Shown: positions 8,438-17,303 of the stretch, one piece after another | Layout of the letters: the number at the start of each line of letters is the position of its first letter | Position numbering within the stretch: position 1 is the first letter of the stretch | Origin: JAJFKX01 sp965230265 | Lineage (GTDB): Bacteria > Pseudomonadota > Gammaproteobacteria > Xanthomonadales > Wenzhouxiangellaceae | DNA: 64,000 bases | Assembly: GCA_965230265.1 (NCBI GenBank) | Contig: OZ245999.1 | Span: forward strand, 2,542,001 to 2,606,000 | Direction of reading: 5' to 3' | The notes under the pieces: model-generated | What the model saw: the letters and a program-made list of their open reading frames with translations, nothing else | Told to the model about the DNA's origin: nothing | The model's database searches: none | Translations under genes and position numbers: made by a program

Positions 8438-9532
8438 CTACAACTCCGTCAACACATAGCGTAAGCGGCGATCACTGCCGAGCTGGCGCACATCCGCTTT
8501 TTCCAGACGTATCGCGTCATTGATATTTTTTAAAGCGGGTAACCGCAGCATTGGCAAACCCTGATCACCCAGCAGGCAATCGGCCTGGTAAACCAATAAC
8601 TCATCCACCAGATCCTGGCTGAGCAAACTGCCGGCCAGCGCTGGCCCACATTCGACATGGACTTCGTTGACAGCATCGGCTGCCAGCCCATTCATCAGCT
8701 GCTGTAAGTCCACACCTCCGTCAACTGCATCCAGCATTCGTGTTTTAACACCTGCTGATTCCAGTCCGCGCTTGCCCGCGCTGTCAGTACAGCCTATGAC
8801 CAGTGCGGTGTGCGGATCAGCGAAAATTTTGGCTGAGGGGTCAACAATAAAACCGCTGCTTAATATCACCCTCAACGGTTGTCGTGGATTGTCCGGCAAA
8901 CGCACCGTCATTTGCGGGTTGTCCCAGTTGACGGTGCCGCTGCCGGTTAAAATTACCGAAGCCCGCGCCCGCCACTGCTGCACATCCGCTCTTGCCGCTT
9001 CACCAGTAATCCAGCCACTGGAACCATCACTGGCAGCGATCCGTCCATCCAGGCTGATCGCCAGTTTCAGCCGTACCCATGGTCGGCCACGTTGATGGCG
9101 GGCAACAAAGCCAATATTCAACTGCCTGGCATCGGCTTCCAGCAAGCCTTGCTGCACTGTAATGCCGGCCTCCTGCAAAGCCTGATGCCCCTGCCCTGCC
9201 ACTCGTGGATCAGGATCGCGCATCGCATAGGTCACCTTGCTGACACCGGCCTGAATCAAAGCCATGGTGCATGGCCCCGTCTTGCCTTGATGGCAGCAAG
9301 GTTCCAGGGTCACAAAGGCATGACTGCCTTTGGCCTGCCCACCAGCCTGCTGCAGCGCGACCACCTCCGCATGCGGGCCGCCGGTGTGCTGATGCCATCC
9401 ACTGCCAACCACCTGCTGATCTTTGACCAGAACGCAGCCGACGCGCGGATTAGGGTCGGTGCTGTGCATACCCTGCCGCGCCAGCCGCAAAGCCATGGTC
9501 ATATGGCTTAAATCATCAGAACTATAGGTCAT
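8438..9532 (-). CDS. ribD: bifunctional pyrimidine deaminase/reductase
   Basis: A 364-aa two-domain enzyme of riboflavin synthesis. The N-terminal deaminase (about 1-145) carries the zinc motifs GPHAEVVAL and LEPCCHQGKTGPC. The C-terminal reductase (about 150-360) begins with RPWVRLKLAISLDGRIA and contains SSGWITGEAARADVQ and VNEVHVECGPALAGSLL. It acts on the GTP cyclohydrolase II product in two successive steps. It directly abuts nrdR (one shared base), as is usual for this operon. Confidence 0.96.
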   Translation of the reverse strand: MTYSSDDLSHMTMALRLARQGMHSTDPNPRVGCVLVKDQQVVGSGWHQHTGGPHAEVVALQQAGGQAKGSHAFVTLEPCCHQGKTGPCTMALIQAGVSKVTYAMRDPDPRVAGQGHQALQEAGITVQQGLLEADARQLNIGFVARHQRGRPWVRLKLAISLDGRIAASDGSSGWITGEAARADVQQWRARASVILTGSGTVNWDNPQMTVRLPDNPRQPLRVILSSGFIVDPSAKIFADPHTALVIGCTDSAGKRGLESAGVKTRMLDAVDGGVDLQQLMNGLAADAVNEVHVECGPALAGSLLSQDLVDELLVYQADCLLGDQGLPMLRLPALKNINDAIRLEKADVRQLGSDRRLRYVLTEL

Positions 9533-10041
9533 TAAGATTTCTGCCGGTTTCCCAGCAGGGAGATTTGATGAAAATCCAGCGCACCATGATCTTCATTTTC
9601 CAGTTTTTCAATTTCATCACGAAACGCCTGAATGTCATCGAAATCCAGATAAATTGAAGCAAAACGCAAGTAAGCCACCTCATCCAGCTTGGCCAGTGTA
9701 TGCATCACACATTCACCGATCCGTTTACTGCTGATTTCGACCTCATCCAAAGTCCGCAGATGCTGCATCAGACCACGAATGGCCCGATCCACGTCGGCAG
9801 TAGCCACCGGGCGTTTTTCCAGTGCGCGCAGCATGCCCCTTTTCAGTTTTTCTTCATCGAACGGTTCCCGCATACCATCATTTTTGATGACATTCGGGGC
9901 TTTTAACTCCGGCGCCTCAAAGGTATTAAAGCGCGCATTGCAGGCACTGCATTCGCGCCGACGACGAATCTGCAGGCCATCGGTTGTCACCCGTGAATCC
10001 ACCACCCGGGTGTCTTCGTGATTGCAAAACGGACAAAGCAT
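9532..10041 (-). CDS. nrdR: transcriptional repressor NrdR
   Basis: A 169-aa zinc- and nucleotide-binding repressor of ribonucleotide reductase operons. The zinc ribbon is CPFC-x(27)-CSAC at the N terminus with RRRREC between; the ATP-cone follows from about residue 49 (VIKNDGMREPFDEEKLKRGML). It heads the riboflavin genes and follows glyA by 21 nt, so it is probably transcribed with glyA. The family recognises paired NrdR boxes; none was identified within this window. Confidence 0.96.
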   Translation of the reverse strand: MLCPFCNHEDTRVVDSRVTTDGLQIRRRRECSACNARFNTFEAPELKAPNVIKNDGMREPFDEEKLKRGMLRALEKRPVATADVDRAIRGLMQHLRTLDEVEISSKRIGECVMHTLAKLDEVAYLRFASIYLDFDDIQAFRDEIEKLENEDHGALDFHQISLLGNRQKS

Positions 10042-10062
10042 GGCGGCTGGTCAGTGCCTGGC

Positions 10063-11319
10063 CTATCGATAAACCGGATAGCGCTGGCACAACTCCTGTG
10101 CGGCCTGACGGACTTTGCTCAGCACCACTTCGCTGTCCGGATTATCCAGCACATCACAAATCATCTCACCGAGCTGCGCACAGTCTTCAGCATTAAAACC
10201 ACGGGTGGTGCATGCCGGTGTTCCGATTCGCAAACCGCTGGTGACAAACGGTGAGCGAGGTTCACCAGGAACCGTATTTTTATTAACGGTGATGTGCGCC
10301 TCACCCAAAGCGGCTTCGGCATCTTTACCGGTCAACTCGCGGCCGATCAGATCGACCAAAAACAGGTGGTTATCGGTACCACCAGACACCACTTTATAGC
10401 CACGCTGAACAATGGCATTGGCCATCGCCTGCGCATTGCTGATGACTTGTTGCTGGTAATCTTTAAAGTCAGGTTGCAAGGCCTCCAGAAAAGCCACTGC
10501 TTTGGCGGCAATGACATGCATCAGCGGACCGCCCTGACAGCCGGGAAATACCAGTGAATTGAATTTCTTTTGCAGCGCTTCGTCGTCTTCATTGGTCAGA
10601 ATTACACCGCCACGTGGACCGCGCAGGGTTTTATGTGTGGTAGAGGTCACCACATGTGCGTGTGGCACCGGGCTGGGGTATAAACCTGCAGCCACCAACC
10701 CAGCCACATGGGCCATATCCACCAAAAAGTAGGCACCGACACTGTCAGCAATCTGCCGCATACGTGCCCAATCAATGGTTCGCGAATAGGCTGAGAACCC
10801 GCCAATCAGCATTTTCGGTTGATGCTCATTCGCCAGCGCCTGCATATGATCGTAGTCAATCAGACCGTGTTCATCATCCACACCGTAATGTATGGCGTTG
10901 AACAGTTTTCCGGAAAAATTCACCGGCGAGCCATGCGTTAAGTGTCCACCGGCGCTTAAATCCATGCCCAGTATGGTATCGCCAGGCTGCAGCAAAGCCA
11001 GAAAAGCCGCCTGATTGGCCTGTGAGCCCGAATGCGGCTGTACATTGGCATAGCTTGCACCAAATAACTGCTTGACGCGTTCACGCGCCAACTCTTCAGC
11101 GCTGTCGACATGCTCGCAACCACCGTAATAACGACGCCCGGGATAACCCTCGGCATACTTATTGGTCAGCTGTGACCCCTGTGCCTCCAGTACCCGCGGG
11201 CTGGCATAGTTTTCTGATGCAATCAGTTCAATATGGTCTTCCTGGCGCTGGTTCTCGGCGGCAATGGCGGCGGCCAGTTTGTCGTCAAAACCGGCAATGG
11301 TGGAGTCTGAGCTAAACAT
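10063..11319 (-). CDS. glyA: serine hydroxymethyltransferase
   Basis: A 418-aa PLP enzyme that converts serine and tetrahydrofolate into glycine and 5,10-methylene-THF. Seen: HIELIASENYASPRV near the N terminus, YAEGYPGRRYYGGCE, and the PLP-lysine segment VVTSTTHKTLRGPRGG. Length is typical. It is the likely first gene of the leftward glyA-nrdR-rib-nusB-thiL-pgpA transcript, divergent from ettA with a 168-nt intergenic region in which no clear riboswitch or operator was recognised. Confidence 0.97.
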   Translation of the reverse strand: MFSSDSTIAGFDDKLAAAIAAENQRQEDHIELIASENYASPRVLEAQGSQLTNKYAEGYPGRRYYGGCEHVDSAEELARERVKQLFGASYANVQPHSGSQANQAAFLALLQPGDTILGMDLSAGGHLTHGSPVNFSGKLFNAIHYGVDDEHGLIDYDHMQALANEHQPKMLIGGFSAYSRTIDWARMRQIADSVGAYFLVDMAHVAGLVAAGLYPSPVPHAHVVTSTTHKTLRGPRGGVILTNEDDEALQKKFNSLVFPGCQGGPLMHVIAAKAVAFLEALQPDFKDYQQQVISNAQAMANAIVQRGYKVVSGGTDNHLFLVDLIGRELTGKDAEAALGEAHITVNKNTVPGEPRSPFVTSGLRIGTPACTTRGFNAEDCAQLGEMICDVLDNPDSEVVLSKVRQAAQELCQRYPVYR

Positions 11320-11487
11320 ATTCGGGTATTACCATGAGTGGGTGAACGGAAAACCGTTTATTTTAACATCGACCGGGCCTGGAGTAGACCACTTGGGGCA
11401 TTATTTAATGCTGTCATTTTTTCAGGTTAATGCTGGCCTGAGCTGCTGATAAACGGCATAATGCCGCCTTTTCCACGGATTATACCC

Positions 11488-13161
11488 ATGAGTCAGTACG
11501 TCTACACCATGATGCGGGTCAGTAAGGTCGTCCCGCCCAAACGCACCATCATCAAGGATATTTCCCTGTCGTTTTTTCCGGGCGCCAAAATTGGCCTGTT
11601 GGGCTTAAACGGTGCGGGTAAATCCACTGTGCTGCGCATTATGGCAGGTGTGGACAAAGAGTATGATGGTGAAGCCCGGCCACAACCCGGTATCAACATC
11701 GGTTATCTGCCTCAGGAACCCGAGCTGGATAACAGCCTGAGTGTGCGTGAAGTGGTGGAACAATCCGTTGCAGAAATCAAACAGGTATTGCAGCGCTTTG
11801 ATGAGGTCAGCATGCGCTTTGGTGAAACACTCACCGATGATGAAATGAATGACCTGCTGGCCGAACAGGCCCAGCTGCAAGACAAAATTGATGCCGTGGG
11901 TGGCTGGGAGCTGGATCGCAAACTGGATGTGGCTGCTGATGCACTGCGGCTGCCGGACTGGGATGCACAGGTGGAGCATTTATCCGGTGGTGAACGTCGC
12001 CGCGTGGCGCTATGCCGTTTGCTGCTCACCGAACCGGACATGTTACTGCTGGACGAGCCGACCAACCATCTGGATGCCGAATCAGTGGCCTGGCTGGAGC
12101 GCTTTTTACACAACTTCGCCGGCACCGTGGTGGCAGTTACCCATGATCGCTACTTTCTGGACAATGTGGCTGGCTGGATTCTGGAACTGGATCGTGGTCA
12201 TGGCATTCCCTGGGAAGGCAATTATTCCTCCTGGCTGGAGCAAAAAGATCAGCGCCTGGCCATGGAAGAAAAGCAGGAACGTGCGCGCCAAAAATCCATC
12301 CAGTCGGAACTGGAATGGGTACGCAAAAACGCCAAAGGCCAGCAAACCAAGAGCAAGGCCCGACTGGCGCGTTTTGACGAGCTGAACACCAAAGAATACC
12401 AGCAGCGCAACGAAACCCAGCAACTGTATATTCCACCGGGTCCACGGTTGGGCAGCCAGGTTATCGAGGCCAAAAATCTGCGTAAAGCCTTTGGCGATAA
12501 ACTGCTGATCGAGGATTTAAGCTTTGATCTGCCAGCCGGCGGCATCGTCGGCATTATCGGTGCCAATGGTGCCGGTAAAAGTACGCTGTTTCGTATGTTG
12601 ACCGGCAGCGAGCAACCGGATGCTGGTGAACTGGTGGTCGGCAGTACAGTCGAGCTGGCTTATGTCGATCAAAGCCGGGAGTCGCTAAATGCCGATAACA
12701 CGGTGTGGCAGGAAATCAGCGATGGCCAGGATATTATCCAGGTCGGTAATTATGAAACCCAGTCACGCAGCTATGTCAGCCGTTTTAATTTCAAAGGCTC
12801 GGATCAGCAAAAACGCATCGGTGATTTATCCGGCGGTGAACGCAACCGGGTGCATCTGGCCAAACTGCTAAAAGCCGGCGGCAACGTGCTGCTGCTCGAT
12901 GAGCCCACCAACGATCTGGATGTGGAAACCCTGCGCGCACTGGAAGAAGCCCTGTTGGCATTCCCCGGCTGCGCACTGGTGATCTCACATGATCGCTGGT
13001 TCCTGGACCGTATCGCCACCCATGTGCTGGCCTTTGAAGGTGACAGTCAGGTGGTGTGGTTCCCCGGTAACTTCAGTGAATACGAAGCCGATCACAAGCG
13101 TCGCGTTGGCGATGATGCCTTTAAACCAACACGCATCAAATACAAGAAACTGACCGGTTAA
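11488..13161 (+). CDS. ettA: energy-dependent translational throttle protein EttA (ABC-F)
   Basis: A 557-aa soluble ABC-F ATPase that binds the ribosomal E site and gates the first steps of elongation according to ATP/ADP level. Two ABC cassettes: Walker A GLNGAGKST (about 39) and GANGAGKST (about 358), signature LSGGERRRVAL and LSGGERNRVHL, Walker B LLLLDEPTNHLD and VLLLDEPTNDLD. The start MSQYVYTMMRVSK at 11488 matches the family; an in-frame ATG at 11461 would add nine residues not found in homologues. Length agrees with E. coli EttA. Confidence 0.96.
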   Translation: MSQYVYTMMRVSKVVPPKRTIIKDISLSFFPGAKIGLLGLNGAGKSTVLRIMAGVDKEYDGEARPQPGINIGYLPQEPELDNSLSVREVVEQSVAEIKQVLQRFDEVSMRFGETLTDDEMNDLLAEQAQLQDKIDAVGGWELDRKLDVAADALRLPDWDAQVEHLSGGERRRVALCRLLLTEPDMLLLDEPTNHLDAESVAWLERFLHNFAGTVVAVTHDRYFLDNVAGWILELDRGHGIPWEGNYSSWLEQKDQRLAMEEKQERARQKSIQSELEWVRKNAKGQQTKSKARLARFDELNTKEYQQRNETQQLYIPPGPRLGSQVIEAKNLRKAFGDKLLIEDLSFDLPAGGIVGIIGANGAGKSTLFRMLTGSEQPDAGELVVGSTVELAYVDQSRESLNADNTVWQEISDGQDIIQVGNYETQSRSYVSRFNFKGSDQQKRIGDLSGGERNRVHLAKLLKAGGNVLLLDEPTNDLDVETLRALEEALLAFPGCALVISHDRWFLDRIATHVLAFEGDSQVVWFPGNFSEYEADHKRRVGDDAFKPTRIKYKKLTG

Positions 13162-13164
13162 AGC

Positions 13165-13189
13165 GGCTGCTGCGTTGTACGCAGCAGCC
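13165..13189. terminator. perfect 11-bp hairpin after ettA
   Basis: GGCTGCTGCGT, loop TGT, ACGCAGCAGCC: a perfect 11-bp GC-rich stem starting 4 nt after the ettA stop codon. It is followed by ATTATC rather than a clean T-run, so termination is likely but not classical. Confidence 0.6.
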
Positions 13190-13222
13190 ATTATCTATCG
13201 AGTGAGTTATCGGTAACCGTAG

Positions 13223-13250
13223 GTCGGTTTAGGCACAGCCGTAAACCGAC
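13223..13250. repeat. REP-like palindrome between ettA and katG
   Basis: GTCGGTTTAGGC, loop ACA, GCC, one bulged G, TAAACCGAC. The sequence type (GTAGGTCGG-TTA-GGC-aca-GCC-TAA-CCGAC) resembles short palindromic elements dispersed in many proteobacterial genomes. It lies between convergent genes, so it may also act as a bidirectional terminator. No second copy was seen in this window. Confidence 0.45.
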
Positions 13251-13273
13251 AATCAACTCATACAATACCCGGA

Positions 13274-15454
13274 CTAGCCAGCCGAATTAAGATCGAAGCG
13301 ATCAAGGTTCATCACCTTGGTCCAGGCTGCAGCAAAGTCATTTTGGAATTTCTGCTGCGCATCATCAGCGGCATAGACTTCTGCAATGGCCCGCAGTATC
13401 GAGTTGGATCCAAACACAAGATCTGCTCTGGTGCCTTTCCAGCGAGGATCACCGGAAGCACGGTCGCGCCCGATAAAAGCTTCTTCTGATGCATCCGTCG
13501 GTTTCCATTCGATACCCTGATCGAGCAGATTGACAAAAAACGCATTGGTCAATGCACCCGGGGTTTCAGTAAGCACCCCATTGTTATCTGTCGATATACC
13601 CAGGGCGCGCAGACCACCTACCAAAACCGTCATTTCTGGTGCGGTTAAGGTCAGCAATGCCGCTTTGTCCACCAGCAGGGCTTCTGTCGAGCGCGGATCA
13701 GGCGTGTTCTTGTAATTGCGGAAGCCATCGACTGTCGGCTCCAGAACATCAAACGAGTCAACATCGGTTTGCTCTTGAGAGGCATCGGTTCGACCCGGTG
13801 TGAAGCCAACTTTGACTTGATTGCCGGACGCTTTTTCAATGGCAGCCGATCCACCCAGCACAATCAGGTCAGCCAGTGAGACCTGGGTTCCGCTGGCATT
13901 AAACGCTTCTTGTATGCCTTCCAGTACCGCCAGTACTTTTGCCAGTTCTGCAGGCTTGTTGGCCGGCCAGTCTCTTTGTGGTGCCAAACGGATACGCGCA
14001 CCGTTTGCGCCACCGCGTTTGTCCGAGTCACGGAAAGTCGAGGCGGATGCCCAGGCGGCATGTACCAATTGCGCAACCGTTAATCCGGAATCCAGAATTT
14101 TGCCTTTCAGTTCGGCGATTTCAGCATCGTTAATCATTGCACCGCTGTGTGCCGGCACAGGGTCTTGCCAGATCATTTCTTCATCGGGTACTTCTTCACC
14201 GATATAACGGGTGATAGGACCCATATCGCGGTGTGTGAGTTTGTACCAGGCGCGGGCATAAGCGTCTGCAAACTCGTCTGGGTTTTCATGAAAATGCTTG
14301 GAGATTTTGGCGTAGTCAGGGTCCATTTTCAGTGCCATGTCCGCCGTGGTCATCATCAGCGGTTCTGTGCGTGATGCATCATGTGCCGCCGGTGCCTGCT
14401 GAGCATTGGATGCCGCTGTGGGTGTCCATTGCTTGTGGCCGGTCGGGCTGGTGGTCAGCTCCCAGTCATACCCCAGCAGAGCATCAAAGTAGCCCATGTC
14501 CCATTGGGTTGGATCGGCTGTCCAGGCGCCTTCGAAACCTGCGGTGGTGGTGTGTTCACTGTGGCCTTTGCCATGAGAGTTCAGCCAGCCCAACCCCATG
14601 TCATGCATGCTGCCGCCTTCTGGCTCAACACCCACCTTGTCTTCCGGGCCGGCACCATGACCTTTACCAAAAGTATGCCCACCGGCAACCAGCGCCACGG
14701 TTTCATAGTCGTTCATGGCCATGCGGCCGAAGGTATCGCGAATATCGAAAGCCGATTTCAAAGGATCTGGATTACCATTGGGACCTTCTGGGTTGACATA
14801 GATAAGCCCCATCTGCACCGCACCCAGCGGGGTGGCCAGCTCACGTTCTCCAGTGTAACGCTCATCATCCAGCCAACCGGTTTCCGGTCCCCAGTAGATG
14901 TCTTCTTCGGGCTCGTAGACGTCTTCGCGTCCGCCACTGAAGCCAAAGGTTTTGAAACCCATTGATTCCATGGCCACATTACCGGCCAGAATCATTAAGT
15001 CGGCCCAGGAGATTTTCTGGCCATATTTTTGTTTGATTGGCCACAGCAGGCGACGGGCTTTGTCGAGGTTGCCGTTGTCCGGCCAACTGTTGAGCGGTGC
15101 AAAACGCTGAGTACCCGTGGATGCACCGCCGCGACCATCAAAAGTACGGTAGGTACCGGCGCTGTGCCAGGCCATGCGCACAAACAGGCCACCATAGTGC
15201 CCAAAATCTGCTGGCCACCAGTCTTGTGAGTGGGTCATTAGATCGGTGAGGTCACGCTTTACTGCCTGAAAATCCAGCGACTTGAATTCAGTAGCGTAGT
15301 CAAAGGCCTCACCCATCGGGTTGATCTGTGGAGCGTTTTGATTGAGAACTTTTAGATTGAGCTGATTCGGCCACCAATGCTGATTCGCCGTACTGCCTGT
15401 TACCGATTGCTTGCTGGCCCCGTGCATCACCGGGCACTGGTTTTGCTTACTCAT
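13274..15454 (-). CDS. katG: catalase-peroxidase
   Basis: A 726-aa haem enzyme that destroys hydrogen peroxide and has peroxidase activity. The N-terminal catalytic domain has the distal site VRMAWHSAGTYR (Arg, Trp, His), the tyrosine of the Met-Tyr-Trp crosslink in LIYVNPEGPNG, and the proximal haem ligand in VALVAGGHTFGKGHG. The C-terminal half is the degenerate duplicated peroxidase domain. No signal peptide is seen, so it is cytoplasmic. The ATG at 15454 follows AGGAG at good distance. Family members are usually induced by peroxide; a promoter candidate is at 15496-15525, but no OxyR site was identified. Confidence 0.97.
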   Translation of the reverse strand: MSKQNQCPVMHGASKQSVTGSTANQHWWPNQLNLKVLNQNAPQINPMGEAFDYATEFKSLDFQAVKRDLTDLMTHSQDWWPADFGHYGGLFVRMAWHSAGTYRTFDGRGGASTGTQRFAPLNSWPDNGNLDKARRLLWPIKQKYGQKISWADLMILAGNVAMESMGFKTFGFSGGREDVYEPEEDIYWGPETGWLDDERYTGERELATPLGAVQMGLIYVNPEGPNGNPDPLKSAFDIRDTFGRMAMNDYETVALVAGGHTFGKGHGAGPEDKVGVEPEGGSMHDMGLGWLNSHGKGHSEHTTTAGFEGAWTADPTQWDMGYFDALLGYDWELTTSPTGHKQWTPTAASNAQQAPAAHDASRTEPLMMTTADMALKMDPDYAKISKHFHENPDEFADAYARAWYKLTHRDMGPITRYIGEEVPDEEMIWQDPVPAHSGAMINDAEIAELKGKILDSGLTVAQLVHAAWASASTFRDSDKRGGANGARIRLAPQRDWPANKPAELAKVLAVLEGIQEAFNASGTQVSLADLIVLGGSAAIEKASGNQVKVGFTPGRTDASQEQTDVDSFDVLEPTVDGFRNYKNTPDPRSTEALLVDKAALLTLTAPEMTVLVGGLRALGISTDNNGVLTETPGALTNAFFVNLLDQGIEWKPTDASEEAFIGRDRASGDPRWKGTRADLVFGSNSILRAIAEVYAADDAQQKFQNDFAAAWTKVMNLDRFDLNSAG

Positions 15455-15495
15455 AATGTTCTCCTATAGATTTCATGCTTTCAATAGCTAAGATC

Positions 15496-15525
15496 AATAT
15501 ATATTCAACCCTCCGACTTTGCCAA
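15496..15525 (-). promoter_or_regulatory. candidate sigma-70 promoter of katG
   Basis: Minus strand: TTGGCA (15525-15520), an 18-nt spacer, then TATATT (15501-15496). Each hexamer has five of six consensus bases. An overlapping TATATA with a 16-nt spacer is an alternative -10. The -10 lies about 42 nt before the katG start codon. Confidence 0.4.
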
Positions 15526-15877
15526 TTGATCTTCTTAATACTGACGATTGAGTGTGCATATCATAGCAACATGATTAACAACTGCTGTGTATGAAAACTC
15601 AAGCCGGTAAAGGTATCTCAATGAGTGCTCTCAAAGTGAAAGCAATCCTGTCCATCCATTACAAAAAAGAAAGTGAAAACCACGCAAAATATTGCTTTAA
15701 GCAAACTGGTTGATTATTTCTGATAGCACATTGACAAAAACAAGAATTGCATTACTCTCTATTTATAACTGCGCCTCATAGCGTCATGGAACGGCTAGCA
15801 CTTTATCGAACTACCCGGTTAGCACCTCCCAAAAAATAATTATTATTCCCGCATAAATTTAAAGCAAAGCGTTAGTG
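15526..15877. other. AT-rich intergenic region between katG and the serine hydrolase gene
   Basis: About 350 nt without a credible open reading frame. A TTGACA at 15731-15736 faces the hydrolase gene, but no -10 hexamer lies at 16-18 nt from it. No hairpin, tRNA or repeat was recognised. It presumably holds the divergent control regions of both genes. Confidence 0.5.
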
Positions 15878-17056
15878 ATGAAAAAAAGTAATCGACTTAA
15901 TCCAAACTTCATTTTTGCAGCACTACTCATTTTTATATCAGCGCAAGCATCCAGTGCAGATACACCACGCTCAGATCAGTGGTTATTATTCTCCGAGAAA
16001 ATTGATCGTTTACGAATTGAAAAACGAATTCCAGGCATGGCTGTTTCCGTGGTCAGCGATGGAAAACTCCTTGGTGCCGCCGGGTTTGGATATGCAGACA
16101 ATAACCATGAAGTACCGGTTATACCTGATACGCCATTCTGGATTGCATCAATCAGTAAAACCTTCGTTGGCTTGGCATATTTGCATTTAGAGTCTCAGGG
16201 TAAAGTGAACTTTAATGAACTTGCACGTGAAACTCCAAAATTTACCGGCCTTTGTGAATGGTTAGCCAGTACCAGTATCGGCTTTGCTGAGCGGCTTGAC
16301 TGCAAGGCTGACATCACCATCGCCAATATTTTAAATCACCAGGTTAATGGCCAGCCTGGAACCGAGTTCATGTACAACCCAATAATGTACTCACGCTTAT
16401 CTCGGCATTTGGAACACACGCTTGGTGAAGGCGTCGATAGTGTTGAAGGCCGGCATAATTATCTTGGTAAAACCATTGATGAGATGATACTCAAACCTGC
16501 TGGTATGAACCGAACCATGTCAAGCATGTGGGACCGCAGCAAAATGGATGTGTTTTTTGATATGGCTGACGGTTTCGCAATGAGTGAAACCGGGGGGCAA
16601 ATGAAGCTTCGGCGACCCGATAAGCATATTGCCGGTGGTGCGGGTGTAGTATCCACCGTATTGGATCTTGCCAAATATGATATTGCGATCACCAATGAGG
16701 TGATAGCATCAAATACTATTTTAGCGCGGCTGTTAAAGCCAGCCAGGTTTAACAACGGAACTGAATCACCGTATGGTTATGGTTGGTATTTCCAATGTTA
16801 TCGTGGTGAAAAACTAATGTGGCATGCCGGTTGGGACCCAGATGCTGGCTATTCTGGTCTATTATTAAGGCTTCCCGAACGAGGGTTATCGCTCAGCGTC
16901 CTAGCGAATAGTGGTGGCATGTGGTGGGGCAACCCGTTGAACAAAGCCGAAGTGGAATCTTCTGCATTTGCCAGCCTGTTTTTAAAAGAATTCGTTTTCA
17001 ACTCAGCCAGCAAACCTATCGATTCTGATTGCACCGATGCAGGGATATCTCCGTAA
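15878..17056 (+). CDS. secreted serine hydrolase, beta-lactamase/esterase family
   Basis: A 392-aa protein of the class C beta-lactamase / penicillin-binding-protein-like fold. A signal peptide is evident (MKKSNRLNP, then a hydrophobic run to about residue 30). The active-site SxxK is SISK in WIASISKTF (about 93-96). A Tyr-containing second motif lies near FMYNPIMYSR, and the third motif is WHAGWD with a following GYSG. These enzymes act on D-Ala peptides, esters or beta-lactams; the sequence does not tell which. The start is the ATG at 15878, one codon after an in-frame GTG. It appears monocistronic, and base composition is more AT-rich than in flanking core genes. Confidence 0.8.
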   Translation: MKKSNRLNPNFIFAALLIFISAQASSADTPRSDQWLLFSEKIDRLRIEKRIPGMAVSVVSDGKLLGAAGFGYADNNHEVPVIPDTPFWIASISKTFVGLAYLHLESQGKVNFNELARETPKFTGLCEWLASTSIGFAERLDCKADITIANILNHQVNGQPGTEFMYNPIMYSRLSRHLEHTLGEGVDSVEGRHNYLGKTIDEMILKPAGMNRTMSSMWDRSKMDVFFDMADGFAMSETGGQMKLRRPDKHIAGGAGVVSTVLDLAKYDIAITNEVIASNTILARLLKPARFNNGTESPYGYGWYFQCYRGEKLMWHAGWDPDAGYSGLLLRLPERGLSLSVLANSGGMWWGNPLNKAEVESSAFASLFLKEFVFNSASKPIDSDCTDAGISP

Positions 17057-17303
17057 TCGTGGGCTTTTAATTTTGCATATCCACTGAGTCATCCCAGCTG
17101 CTGCCACTCAGGAGTCACTTTTACCTCGACAGCCAACACAGCTTGATAGGGCTTCGTTAGAGCCCATGCGGGTAGCGATGACTGCGGCCTTAAATAGAAG
17201 TAATTCATATTAGAGGGGAATGCTGCTTTCATACTCAAAGCTTCCCTATCAGGCCAACATTGAGTATCTTGTATCAACACTAGCGCAGGCAAGAAACCCA
17301 ACC

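Noticed and set aside
12106..12566. several 100-aa minus-strand frames inside ettA
   Set aside because: They are reverse-frame shadows of a well-conserved gene.
15455..15560. OxyR site upstream of katG
   Set aside because: Several CTAT/ATAG bits occur, but they do not fit the four-part spaced OxyR pattern.
17089..17301. 70-aa minus-strand frame before the DUF819 gene
   Set aside because: No ribosome site, no recognisable motif, and it covers the likely promoter region of the DUF819 gene.
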